From an uncultured bacterium (GTDB taxonomy: Bacteria > Planctomycetota > GCA-002687715), in the NCBI GenBank assembly GCA_902826835.1, contig CADEGH010000014.1:46673-110672 (forward strand): a stretch of DNA of 64,000 nucleotides. Reading direction: 5' to 3'. Made by a program: the position numbers and the translations under genes. The notes beneath the pieces are model-generated. The model saw nothing but the letters and a program-made list of their open reading frames with translations. It was not told the origin of the DNA and made no database searches. Below, in pieces: positions 53,093 to 62,549 of the stretch. Each line of letters opens with the position of its first letter. Within the stretch, counting starts at the first letter, position 1.

Positions 53093-56029
53093 ATGATCTG
53101 GAAATCTGTTGTCTACCTGGCTCTCTGCGGCTTGGGTTCCCTCAAACTCTGGGACCCGGACGCCCGGTCCAGTCCCACGTCGGTTCCTCCTGAGGGCCCG
53201 ATTTCTACCTGGGTCACGACTGCTGGGCAAAACGAGCTGCCTGATGTCGCGTTCGGAGGCGGGTTGTATCTCTGTGTTTGGGCGAACGGCGGCACAATTC
53301 ACGGCCAGTATCGAACCCCGATGGGAGTCTTGTCCGGTGCCTCCTTTCAGATTGCGACAACCATGTTGCCATCCGGAGCTGATTCTCACCCCACCGTCTG
53401 CTGGGATCCCGTTTCCACCGGCTTTGTTGTCGCTTGGGACGGCAAGACCTCCTTGTCCTCGAACTGGGACATTTTTGCCACGCTGGTTCCTCCGGCAAGC
53501 CAAACGTCGTTCACGGTCGTCAACGTGTCGCAAACCTCCTATGGAAGCAGCAACACTCAAGACGAGCGGATGCCGGATCTCGGTGCCAGCGGCGACCTCG
53601 GGGGGAATGGCGCTTCCATCCTCGTCTGCGAGCAACAGTGGCCGACCGACCGGGACGTAGTGGCCTTCCGTAGGACGGCAACAGGAACCTGGGGCTCGGT
53701 GCCTTTCCCGTGGTCGGCCACTGCGGACGAATTTCGCCCTGCGATTTCGCACCAGACGCGCTCGGGATCCGAAGACGACCTTGCCGTCGTGTGGGTGGAG
53801 ATCGTGAATGGCCAAGGCGACATCAGGATCGCCGTGATCGACAACGTCAACACCAATTTCGCAATCCGGAGCGGCTTTCCGGCATGGGTCTCCCAAAACT
53901 CCGCAGACGAGAGCGAGCCGGACATTGCCGGAGATGACCCGTCTTACGCGGTGGTCTACCAGCGGCAATACGCAAACTTCGATTGGGACATTTACGCGCA
54001 TTCCGTGAGCTCACCGTCGATCGGAGGGCCAATGCCGATCACCCTCGCGAACCAGCGCGAGATTCGACCCTCCGTCGCGGATTCTCCGGCCAACGAGTAC
54101 TTGATCACCTACGCACGCGGCGCCGCTACTTCGTCAGGATCGCCTTGGGCGATCGCCGTTGCGCGCATCTCCACGGGCGCCACCGTGTTGGAATCCGGAA
54201 TGAGCGGCGGATCCGATCACGGGTCGCCCGCCGTGGCCGCCGACTCCGGAGGGTCCTGTGCCCGCTATCTCCTGGCCTGGGACACCAACGCCTCGGGTCA
54301 AGCGATGGGCAATTTTCAAATTCAAGGCTGGGTCTGGACGGATGGAACCTGCCCTGCTCCTCCGCCGCCACCCACCGTGACCGCAACTCAGAGTGCCACG
54401 AATCTCTGCTCCGGAGGAATCGTGAACTACTGCGCCAACGTCACCGGAACCTACTCTTCGGTGAGTTGGAATTTCCCCGGGGGGACACCATCGACGAGCA
54501 CGGCTTTGTGCCCTTCCGTGGCCTATGCTGCCGCGGGAAGTCAACTTGCCGCGACGGTGACGGTTTCCGGCACGGCGGGATCCGCTACGGCCACGTTGAC
54601 CCCCGTCACGGTCGCCCCTGTGGTTTCGGCGTCCATCAACACCGCCACTCCGGGGCCTTTCTGCACCCAGCAAACCGTCACGTTTCTTGCTCAACCTCTC
54701 GGGCCCGTGACCGGCTACTCGTGGACATTCCCCGGGGGAGTGCCGAGTACTTCCACCGCCACCTCTCCCACGGTCACTTTCTCATCCTCGGGAAACATCA
54801 CCGCTTCGTTGGTGGTGACCGGACCCTGCGGCCCATCCGCCCCGATTCAACACATGGTGACGATCGGATCGCCACCCTCGGTTTCCTCCGTTTTCGTGAG
54901 CAGTTCCCCCTGCGTCGGAACTCCGGTCCTCCTCACGACCAACGCGACCGGCAACATCACCGCGTACAATTGGTTGATCTTGGGTGCTCAGCCATGCTGC
55001 CCCACGGGACCGAGCCCGAGTGTCGTGTTTCCCACTCCAGGCAGCTACTCCGGGCTTCTGACCGTGCAGGGGCCATGCGGCGTATCGGCGCCGATTCCCT
55101 TCGCGGTCAACGTGCAAGGCCCCCCACTCGCCCAGATCACGGCTTCGCCGTCCGCGGCCTGTGTGGGGGAGACCATCACCCTGAGCGCCACCGGGACAGG
55201 GACGAGTTTCTTGTGGACCTTGCCCATGGGAAGTCCGTCTACCGCCACGGGCCAAAGTGTCATGGTTACCTACGCGACGCCGGGTTCTCATCCGGTCACC
55301 TTGACGGCGGTATCTCCGTGCGGGAGCTCGCAAACCGTTCACCAGATTCAGGTTTCGACACGGCTCTTGAGCAGCCTCACGCCCGCTCAGATTCCGACTT
55401 CCGCCTGGACTTCGCTCGGCCTGCCTCTGGCGGTGATTGGCCAGTGCTTCCAACCAAGCGATGTGGTTTTCGCTCAAGACACCCCGTGTTTGACCACCTG
55501 GCTGTCTCCCTCGCAGCTCCAGGCCCTCATTCCGGGGAATCTCTCCGTGCCGGCCCCCGGCAGCCCAGGCGGAATCGTGATCAGCGTGGCGTCTAGTTCC
55601 GGCTTTCCCACGAACCGCCTTGTGCTCACCGTAGGCGCGGGCCAAAACGAAGGGCATCAGGTCATTACCCCTTACGGATCCAGCCCCGGAAGCGCCGCGG
55701 TCCTGAGCCTCGCCGGAGGCGCCGCTTTGGCACCGTTGACTTTGGCCATCGACCCGGCGCTCACGACGGTCTATCCCTTTCCGGATGTCCCGTCTTCGTT
55801 CGTTCTCGGGGTCGGCAGCCCGGGCATGAGCTTCGTCTTCGACGGGCTCGGGATCGCACCGGGGTCCGCTCTGCCGACCGCATTGGACAGCCAAGGTGGA
55901 CTTTCGATTCCCCTGGTCCTCCCGACTCCGCCACTGTGGGGATCGACAGGCTCCATGCAGGCCGCCTTCCTCGATCCCTCATCGCCTCTGGGTATGACGT
56001 TGACTTGGCCCTCTCCACTTCGCCTTTGA
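53093..56029 (+). CDS. Secreted PKD-domain protein
   Basis: A 978-residue exported protein. ATG 53093 has GGAGG 6 nt upstream; the N-terminus (MIWKSVVYLALCGLGSL) is a signal peptide. The first 415 residues look like a beta-propeller made of repeats with blades such as NELPDVAFGGGLYLCVWANGG, HPTVCWDPVSTGFVVAWDG, RPAISHQTRSGSEDDLAVVW and SPAVAADSGGSCARYLLAWD. About four PKD-like domains follow (from about residue 425), with SVSWNFPGGTPSTSTA, GYSWTFPGGVPSTSTATSP and similar. A region with SLTPAQIPTSAWTSLGLPLAVIG and PSDVVFAQDT resembles an IPT/TIG domain, and the last 120 residues form the C-terminal beta domain found in other secreted proteins here. Extracellular; ligand unknown. Confidence 0.82.
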   Translation: MIWKSVVYLALCGLGSLKLWDPDARSSPTSVPPEGPISTWVTTAGQNELPDVAFGGGLYLCVWANGGTIHGQYRTPMGVLSGASFQIATTMLPSGADSHPTVCWDPVSTGFVVAWDGKTSLSSNWDIFATLVPPASQTSFTVVNVSQTSYGSSNTQDERMPDLGASGDLGGNGASILVCEQQWPTDRDVVAFRRTATGTWGSVPFPWSATADEFRPAISHQTRSGSEDDLAVVWVEIVNGQGDIRIAVIDNVNTNFAIRSGFPAWVSQNSADESEPDIAGDDPSYAVVYQRQYANFDWDIYAHSVSSPSIGGPMPITLANQREIRPSVADSPANEYLITYARGAATSSGSPWAIAVARISTGATVLESGMSGGSDHGSPAVAADSGGSCARYLLAWDTNASGQAMGNFQIQGWVWTDGTCPAPPPPPTVTATQSATNLCSGGIVNYCANVTGTYSSVSWNFPGGTPSTSTALCPSVAYAAAGSQLAATVTVSGTAGSATATLTPVTVAPVVSASINTATPGPFCTQQTVTFLAQPLGPVTGYSWTFPGGVPSTSTATSPTVTFSSSGNITASLVVTGPCGPSAPIQHMVTIGSPPSVSSVFVSSSPCVGTPVLLTTNATGNITAYNWLILGAQPCCPTGPSPSVVFPTPGSYSGLLTVQGPCGVSAPIPFAVNVQGPPLAQITASPSAACVGETITLSATGTGTSFLWTLPMGSPSTATGQSVMVTYATPGSHPVTLTAVSPCGSSQTVHQIQVSTRLLSSLTPAQIPTSAWTSLGLPLAVIGQCFQPSDVVFAQDTPCLTTWLSPSQLQALIPGNLSVPAPGSPGGIVISVASSSGFPTNRLVLTVGAGQNEGHQVITPYGSSPGSAAVLSLAGGAALAPLTLAIDPALTTVYPFPDVPSSFVLGVGSPGMSFVFDGLGIAPGSALPTALDSQGGLSIPLVLPTPPLWGSTGSMQAAFLDPSSPLGMTLTWPSPLRL

Positions 56030-56052
56030 CCCATCACTCCGGGGCGCGGTGC

Positions 56053-59000
56053 TCAGCGTTCCAAGTCGACTACCCACTCGTCCACCAACACGATCACCTC
56101 GCCGCCAGCCCGAGCGATTTCCGTCTGCTCGCCGACAACGACGAGCGGAATGCGGGCGGGATCCTGAGAGGTGATTTGGACCTTGATCTCCAAACGATGA
56201 CGCCCCGACGTAAGGGAGCCCTCGGGAAGGAATCGTAGAAACGTGCCGTAGAGTTCCCGATCGCGTCCGTGCGGGTCCATCAACATGAATAATGCGCGAT
56301 GAGTGACGGGGTCGATTTCCAACAGAAAGACCGCCCAACCGATCCACGGTTTAATCTTCTGCTCAACCTCACCGAACGAAAGGCCCAGAATCTCGCCCGG
56401 CTCCATGATCGTATTGCGCCACCTCGACAAAGTCATGGCTGCCACGGTCGAGGGTCGGGGATCCTCTCGTTCCAGTGAAATCGAGAGGCAGGAAGAAAAG
56501 TGGAAGGCCTCCAAGCACAGAAGACCGTGGCAACGCAGTCGTTTCTTTCCACTCCATTCGAAGGTCGGGCTTGTAATGCCGTGTGATTCGCTCGTATCTC
56601 CAGGCGCTACACTGGCACGGAGACATCCGAACCAATGGTTGTTCAGGGCCTCGCCCGACGGATGGAATCGGCTTCCGAACGAACCGAACACGTCGGACGA
56701 GCGCTCCATGGCCGCGGGTACGGGCTGCGTGGAATCCGGATCTCGGCTGCGGAGAGCTCGCCATTCCGTGGAATTGTCTTCGAAGTCCTCCGTCAACTCC
56801 GGCAATTCCTGCCAGGTTGCGGAGTGCGGCGAAACTTCATGCTTTGCGAAGGCGCCGTGGCGCGCCAACACGCTCAAGGTTTCCACCTTGATCGCACGCT
56901 CGACCCAAGGGTCGCCACCGTTCCTACCCATTTCCTTGCCGTCCGGAAACCAGGTAGACCAAACCTCGGTGGCGAGCGCCGAGCGGCCCGAGAGGAGGAG
57001 GGACCGGAGGGCCAGAGAATTCGCATCAGAGAGGCGGTCCCAACGCTCCGTCGCGATCACCAGCGCGAGCTCCATGAGCGCGGCATCTCCCTGAGCGAGG
57101 GCTTCGAATCGTGTCCCTGAAGGTGCCGAATCAGTATCGGACCGTCCCGACGCGGAGTGCAAGAACACTCCATTCTGGCGCCAGAGCCAAAGCCGCGTCT
57201 CTTGTCCTCCGGACCCGGGAAGCACGACTGGAACTCGGGGCTGATCCAAGAGGAGACCCCGCGCCGGTCCATTTGCCGTGGATCTCGAGGGCGTCAAGAG
57301 TATTCCCGCGCATTCTTGAGAACGATGAGATTCCATCTCGTACTTCCAGACGACGCGCGCCAAGAGACCTGGCTCGGCGATCGACAGGGGGGCAAGCTCA
57401 TTGATCTGCACCCACGCGCTCCACCCTCGCGGCGCTGACCAAATTTTTATTAAGCCTGCGGGAGACGTGAGCTCCCGGCCTTCGAAGATCGCGGCTTCCA
57501 GGCCCAGCGCGGCGTCGTACCCGGCGCGATCGGGAGTGAAGTTCTTGGCGAGAATCCACCGTGATACCCCACCACGCTCGTCCTTGAGGAGGCCACGTAT
57601 CGGAAATCCCGGCAGGAAGCGGGCCACGGATCTCCGGGCGCCGTACTCGAACTGGTGAATTCCCGGCGTGCGGTGCCCAGGCACGGACAAGAGCATCCTG
57701 TCATCGCCGCCGTCGACTTCGGTGTCGATGAGCAAGTCCTGCAGATCATCGTCCTTCATGACCGTCGTCGGTTCCATCACGTCATGCTGGTGATTCCCCC
57801 GTAGGTGCCAGTTCGGAACGAGGTGGAGGACTCGGCTCGAACTTCCTCCACGAACCGCGAGGAAAGTCTCCCCAGTCTGATGGCGGCGCCCGACTCCCGG
57901 CGGCCCGGCCGGGGCCGAGAGCCCAAGGGCCCAGCGCGCCGCCTGGGGAGAGGGAAGTTCCCACTCCACTACCGCTCCGAGCCGGACCTTGGCCGCGCGC
58001 TTGGATTCCCGCGACTCGTAGGTCACAGCCGCCACCACAGCACTTCCGAGCGCGAGATCATGGACCGCGACGTCTGTGATCCGAAGAGAGCCAGGTGCGG
58101 CCACCGCGCGCAGTTCATAGGGCGCCTGAAGCGGAGGCAGGTCCGACACGGATAAGGGAAGCTGCGCCCCCAAGTCGACGATTTCCGAGAGGGCAAAGCC
58201 CCCATCGACTTCCCTACCGGCTATGGCGATCGTCTTGGCGACTGATGTGCCTGGATCTCCAACCTGAACCACATGCAACGCTCCATCGGCGGCTTCGAGC
58301 CGATCGCCCAGCGGTACGCGACGTCTCGCCCGGAAAGCCGAGGAGACGTGCTTCGCCCAGCCCCAGCGGTCCGCAAGTCCAGGAGGGAGACTCTGGAGGT
58401 CTTCGTCGGGGGACTCATCAAGCATGCGCGCTGCCGACTCAAAGTCGGTCCGAACGATCGCGGCTTCCGCGCGAAGGAGCCGACTATGAGCTCTGATGTC
58501 CCCGGCTTCCCGGCCGAGGGCGGATGCGTGCTCGCCAATACGACGAGCCAGGACATCCCCGGAGCCGTGGCGTCCCGCCTCGGAGATTCGGTCGGCAAGC
58601 CTGCCGAGGCGGCGCAGGCTATCGGCATCGTCCTTCGCTTCCTCCACCCATAGCGCATAGCGAAGGTAGTCGGCATCCCTGGCCCCCCACTCTGGGCGGT
58701 CGAGGATCGTCTCCACTTCACGGCCGAGGTTTCTCAAGGTCTGGGCGCGTTGCGCGGTTCGGCGCGCCATGCTGTTCCACAGAGAAAAACCGAACGCCAG
58801 AAGCGTCGCGATGGTGAGCAGCATCGCGGCGACCCAGAGCGGTCGACGCAGAAACAGCGCACGAAAACGTCGCTTGAGACTCATCCCCTTCGCGAAAACA
58901 GGTTTCGAATCCAACCAGCGTTGGAGGTCGTCCGCGAGTTCCTGCGCGTTCGAGTAGCGGTACTCGGGCCGACATTCCAAGGCCTTCCCGAGAATTCTCG

Positions 59001-59880
59001 CCAAGGACTTGATTCTCAGTCGCTCCTGGCGAGTCGTCCCTCGATTTCCGTCCTCGAACCACTTGGCGAGATCGGCGTCACCGGCGCGGTACTCCGGGCT
59101 GGACTTCCAACCGTCGTAATCTCCTTCCGACTTCCAGCGCGCGCCCGCGGCCGTGAGAGCCTCCAAGAGGATGCGCCCCAGCGACCAGACATCCCATTCC
59201 GGTGTCAGGTAGGAGGGAGATACCGTGGGAGGCGGGCGGTACGCTTCGGTACCCCAGCGTGGAATTGTACAGTGGGATGTCGATAGGGTCGCGGAGACGC
59301 AATGGTCCCAGTCGATCACGACGGGGCGCCCTTCGAGGAGGATGATGTTCTCGGGTTTGAGGTCAGCATGGACGATGCTGGGCAGGAGGGAGTGGGCACG
59401 ACCCACCGTGCGGGCAGTAGCGGCGACAATTCCGACAAAGTGCCTCCACTTGTCCCATTGCACTTGACCGGAACAAGCTTCTCGACAATCCTCTATCTCC
59501 TCTCTGCATGTCCCGCCATTCAGGAACGGGCGGAGGGTGACTATGATGCCCGGCAACGTCCCGATATGCGTGATCACTCCGACGGCCGAGGGACCCAGAC
59601 TCTCGAGTTTCCGGAAGCGATCCTCCATGGACGCCACCAGTTGGTCGGTCGCATCCTGAGGAACGTCCAGGCTGTCGATCATTTCAAGTTTGACGGCGAA
59701 CGGCAGATCGCCACCGTCCAGAGTCCCTACGTAGATCGTCGAGTGCGACGACTCGTGCAATTTACTGAGCAGAGTGATTGGGTTCGCGACGATCGGGCAC
59801 TCCTCATCCGTGAAATAAGCTATCGCCTTGATGAGGAGGTGTGCCGCTTCATCATCGGATTCGAATCGGATCCGCTGCAT
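56053..59880 (-). CDS. Very large divergent Ser/Thr kinase-like membrane protein
   Basis: About 1275 residues. The kinase-like domain (about 30-325) has a Lys in FAVKLE (Lys64), HADLKPEN in place of HRDLKPEN (Asp173) and DWD in place of DFG (Asp190), then WGTEAYRPPP and WDVWSLGRILLE. The Gly-rich loop is not recognisable (LHESSHSTIYVG). So Lys and both Asp residues are kept but the loop is degenerate. A membrane segment follows (about 348-368), then roughly 900 residues of extracytoplasmic, beta-rich sequence with no family I recognise, ending LEIKVQITSQDPARIPLVVVG. ATG 59880 is 2 nt after the stop of the sigma factor gene; GTG 59913 is an alternative that would overlap it. The pair is probably co-expressed. 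Confidence 0.8.
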   Translation of the reverse strand: MQRIRFESDDEAAHLLIKAIAYFTDEECPIVANPITLLSKLHESSHSTIYVGTLDGGDLPFAVKLEMIDSLDVPQDATDQLVASMEDRFRKLESLGPSAVGVITHIGTLPGIIVTLRPFLNGGTCREEIEDCREACSGQVQWDKWRHFVGIVAATARTVGRAHSLLPSIVHADLKPENIILLEGRPVVIDWDHCVSATLSTSHCTIPRWGTEAYRPPPTVSPSYLTPEWDVWSLGRILLEALTAAGARWKSEGDYDGWKSSPEYRAGDADLAKWFEDGNRGTTRQERLRIKSLARILGKALECRPEYRYSNAQELADDLQRWLDSKPVFAKGMSLKRRFRALFLRRPLWVAAMLLTIATLLAFGFSLWNSMARRTAQRAQTLRNLGREVETILDRPEWGARDADYLRYALWVEEAKDDADSLRRLGRLADRISEAGRHGSGDVLARRIGEHASALGREAGDIRAHSRLLRAEAAIVRTDFESAARMLDESPDEDLQSLPPGLADRWGWAKHVSSAFRARRRVPLGDRLEAADGALHVVQVGDPGTSVAKTIAIAGREVDGGFALSEIVDLGAQLPLSVSDLPPLQAPYELRAVAAPGSLRITDVAVHDLALGSAVVAAVTYESRESKRAAKVRLGAVVEWELPSPQAARWALGLSAPAGPPGVGRRHQTGETFLAVRGGSSSRVLHLVPNWHLRGNHQHDVMEPTTVMKDDDLQDLLIDTEVDGGDDRMLLSVPGHRTPGIHQFEYGARRSVARFLPGFPIRGLLKDERGGVSRWILAKNFTPDRAGYDAALGLEAAIFEGRELTSPAGLIKIWSAPRGWSAWVQINELAPLSIAEPGLLARVVWKYEMESHRSQECAGILLTPSRSTANGPARGLLLDQPRVPVVLPGSGGQETRLWLWRQNGVFLHSASGRSDTDSAPSGTRFEALAQGDAALMELALVIATERWDRLSDANSLALRSLLLSGRSALATEVWSTWFPDGKEMGRNGGDPWVERAIKVETLSVLARHGAFAKHEVSPHSATWQELPELTEDFEDNSTEWRALRSRDPDSTQPVPAAMERSSDVFGSFGSRFHPSGEALNNHWFGCLRASVAPGDTSESHGITSPTFEWSGKKRLRCHGLLCLEAFHFSSCLSISLEREDPRPSTVAAMTLSRWRNTIMEPGEILGLSFGEVEQKIKPWIGWAVFLLEIDPVTHRALFMLMDPHGRDRELYGTFLRFLPEGSLTSGRHRLEIKVQITSQDPARIPLVVVGEQTEIARAGGEVIVLVDEWVVDLER

Positions 59881-59882
59881 GG

Positions 59883-60383
59883 TCACGTCGGGTTCCAATA
59901 GTTCGGGAAACACCCCCTATATTTCGCCAGTTCAGATTTCACGATACTGATGCTGACTCTCTGTTGGACGGCAATTTGGCCGTAGTTCATACCCGCAAGG
60001 TAGAAGGCCTCCCCGATCGTGCCGCAGAAGGGATGATCCTGCTTCAACCTCTCCATGGCCTCGCGCACGGACTGACGCAGATCCTCGATGTTTTGCGATG
60101 TGAAGAGCGACTCCGGTGTCAGCGCAGCCGCCTCCTGTTCCTTGTTTTTGCGATTGAGATCCCGACGTAGTCGCTCGATGCAGATGCGCATCAATGCGAC
60201 TTCGATGTACCGCCTACGAGCGGGTTCCATTGATAGTTTTCCTTTCGCGCCGTTTCTCAACAACTTCAAGAGGAGCTCTGTGGCCACGCTTGTGGCACCG
60301 TAGTGTCCAGGCAGGCGGTTTCGCATGGCACGAGCGACCTCGTAGACCAACTCAGGGGGCAAGTCCCGAAGGGGGTTATCCAT
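59883..60383 (-). CDS. ECF-like sigma factor, second copy type
   Basis: A 166-residue protein resembling planctomycete ECF sigma factors. LPPELVYEVARAMRNRLPGHYGATSVATELLLKLLRNG and RRRYIEVALMRICIERLRRDLNRK fit region 2; IGEAFYLAGMNYGQIAVQQRVSISIVKSELAKYRG fits the region 4 helix-turn-helix. It is more divergent than the sigma factor at 29910. ATG 60383 is chosen because GGAGGAGG lies 5 nt upstream; an open extension to 60887 lacks sigma-like sequence. The downstream kinase-like gene starts 2 nt after the stop, repeating the sigma factor/kinase arrangement seen elsewhere in the window. No anti-sigma gene is visible. Target promoters are unknown. Confidence 0.72.
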   Translation of the reverse strand: MDNPLRDLPPELVYEVARAMRNRLPGHYGATSVATELLLKLLRNGAKGKLSMEPARRRYIEVALMRICIERLRRDLNRKNKEQEAAALTPESLFTSQNIEDLRQSVREAMERLKQDHPFCGTIGEAFYLAGMNYGQIAVQQRVSISIVKSELAKYRGCFPNYWNPT

Positions 60384-61314
60384 GCACGCCTCCTCCATGA
60401 GGAATGTGGTGAACAGCATCATAGAACCTCTGCGCTCCGAGAGTTCGTCTCCGAGCCACATTGCCAGGATCATCCGAGCAAGCCGATCGCGCTTGCCCAC
60501 TTCCCCGGCCCTCATGGACGGTCCTCGGACCGCCCGCGGGCGAAAAATCGTCTCCGTTTCTCGGAAAGGCGGATCCGACGAGTCATCCGCACGCGAAATC
60601 CCACGCGGATCGAAACCCCAGGTAAGGCTTGTCGGATCGGATGTCACGGAACGAAAACGAAAGCCCCACAATGTCCAGATTGATTTGCGGACATGGCATC
60701 GCGCGCGGAAACCGACCACGCCGCCTGACCGCCCCCCAAGAACCTCCACCTCGTCCGCCGCCACCGCGGATCGTCCGGCAACGGGGGGCGCGTGAATTCC
60801 CGTCACAACAACCACGCCCGCAGTGGAAATTGAGGGCAGGTAGAACTCCGCTGAACTCGAAACGCCCCGACCGAGGCGAACTCCCATCGATCGGACCAGG
60901 CTGGAAGTGGCTCACGATTTCGACGCCAGCGAAATGCGGTGGGGCCGCTTTGGAGGCCACTCGCTGACAAGTCCCCAATGAACTGCGCTGTCCCCACTCT
61001 GGGAAAATCCCTCGGAATCGAGGCGGTTTATCCACCACTCTGCCCCTGTCCCCCCCGTCTCTATCCTCTTGCCACACCAGTGTTTGCGAAGAGCCGTCCA
61101 CGCGTCTTGCACCCCAAGGAGAGCGACAGACGACCACCCTCATTCTCCCCTTCGATCACGCCCATGAGCCTGATCCGATCGCGATTGAGCACCCGACTTT
61201 CCCCCCTCGCTGACGATCTCATCCTCCTCCGCCTCGTAGGATGCCTACGAAGCGTCCCTTTCCGAACCTATCGACCCCCGATCCCTTCGTGCTCCCAAGG
61301 AAGGGGAGCACCTC
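60384..61314. other. Gap between divergent sigma factor and GIY-YIG genes
   Basis: About 930 bases holding two divergent promoter regions. Open frames here have skewed, low-complexity translations and no ribosome binding sites. A single TTATCCACC at 61028-61036 is one base from a DnaA box but isolated. No RNA gene is recognised. Confidence 0.4.
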
Positions 61315-62163
61315 ATGACTTCAGCAACGATCAAACTCTTCCTACCCCATGGAGATGCCAGGCGCCTGCGAGTTGGCGAAGTCTCCAACTGGACGGGCAA
61401 GGCTCTCGCGGCGCCTCGAACGGAACTTGATGACCTACTGGCCCGCGAAGAAACCGAGAGCTCGGGCGTCTACTTCCTCTTGGGTGTCGATCCTGAAACT
61501 GGAGACAGCCTCGCATACATCGGCGAGGCTGAAGTCATCCGAGATCGCCTGAAACAGCATAAGACGAGGGACTTTTGGACGTCTGTGGTCGTGTTTGTCA
61601 GCAAGGATGAAAACCTGACCAAAGCTCACATCAGGTACTTGGAGAACCGCCTCCTGAACGAAGCGAGAATGGTTGGTCGCTACGCGCTCGAGAACAACAA
61701 CACGACGAAACCGAAGCTCCCCGAGTCTGATCGCGAGGACATGGAGGTCTATCTGTCCCGCATCCGTCAGGTCCTGCCTGTTCTGGGTTCTGACCTGCTG
61801 TCGCCGATTGCCGGATCGAACAGGCCTACGCAGCATCAACCTCACCTCGTGTGCAAGATCAAGAACGCGGTGGCGACCGGTCGTCGAACCGAGAGTGGTT
61901 TTGTCGTCTTCGCGAAGTCGACAGCCGTTCTCGCGGTCCGTCCATCAGCCGAGAGCCAGTACCCGAATACGATCGCGCTTCGCCAACGGCTTATCCAAGA
62001 CAAGACGCTCATCGACCAGGATGGTGTGTACCTTTTCACGAAGGACGTTGAGTTCACCAGCCCCAGCGCCGCGGCTGCGGTCATTCACGGTGGCAGCGCA
62101 AACGGGCTCATCGCCTGGAAAGACAAAAATGGGAAGTCCCTCAAAGAACTCGAGGACGCCTGA
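61315..62163 (+). CDS. GIY-YIG nuclease-family protein with DUF4357
   Basis: A 282-residue protein. The GIY-YIG core reads GVYFLLG (residues 51-57) and AYIGEAEVIRDRLKQHK (67-83), with the family Arg in the following helix and a candidate catalytic Glu in IRYLENRLLNEA. The C-terminus carries DUF4357: EFTSPSAAAAVIHGGSANGLIAWKDKNGKSLKELE. Such proteins occur sporadically on accessory DNA and are possibly nucleases; the biological role is unclear. ATG 61315 has GGGGAG 6-7 nt upstream. It stands alone on the plus strand, without a modification methylase or other visible partner, and lies beside transposon remnants and a dispersed repeat, suggesting horizontal acquisition. Confidence 0.85.
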   Translation: MTSATIKLFLPHGDARRLRVGEVSNWTGKALAAPRTELDDLLAREETESSGVYFLLGVDPETGDSLAYIGEAEVIRDRLKQHKTRDFWTSVVVFVSKDENLTKAHIRYLENRLLNEARMVGRYALENNNTTKPKLPESDREDMEVYLSRIRQVLPVLGSDLLSPIAGSNRPTQHQPHLVCKIKNAVATGRRTESGFVVFAKSTAVLAVRPSAESQYPNTIALRQRLIQDKTLIDQDGVYLFTKDVEFTSPSAAAAVIHGGSANGLIAWKDKNGKSLKELEDA

Positions 62164-62432
62164 CCCCTCGTTCCAGCTGCCCCGCTGTTTCGTGTGCCGC
62201 CCCCCCCCCGGACCGAGGCACACGAAGAATCAGCGCAGCCCGGACTGAAGACGGATCTACCATCATGAGGATGACCTCGAACAACTGGCAAAGACCACGC
62301 CGACCCACCCCTCGCGAAGGTCGATACGAATCCCTGGCAGTGCGAATCTCACCCGCCCAAGATCAGAGTCCTCGACCGCGCACCAGGCACGCCCCACTGC
62401 CGCCGACCACGGAAGGCGTCAGGGAACGGTTG

Positions 62433-62467
62433 AAAACCAGCCACCTGTGGTCAAAGCAAAACCAGCC
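62433..62467 (+). repeat. Dispersed paired repeat, copy C
   Basis: The best-preserved copy: AAAACCAGCC at 62433-62442 and again at 62458-62467, exactly 25 bp apart, with ACCTGTGGTCAAAGC between. It has the same orientation as copies A and B. The gap 62164-62549 holds no gene. Paired short direct units at fixed spacing are typical of IS21-family ends, but no istA or istB is present. Confidence 0.6.
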
Positions 62468-62549
62468 ACTTGAGCCCCATGGGTTCTACCCCGAGTCTGC
62501 CTGCTCCCATGTGATGGCTGGACCTACCTCGCTCAGAATTCAGCCTGAT

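Noticed and set aside
53983..55596. 537-codon plus-strand frame inside the PKD protein gene
   Set aside because: Different frame of a gene with a good ribosome binding site, signal peptide and PKD motifs; the translation is Arg/His-rich and featureless.
60384..60887. N-terminal extension of the minus-strand sigma factor
   Set aside because: No sigma-like sequence, while ATG 60383 has GGAGGAGG at ideal spacing.
61028..61036. DnaA box (TTATCCACC)
   Set aside because: Single, one mismatch, 58 kb from dnaA and not clustered.
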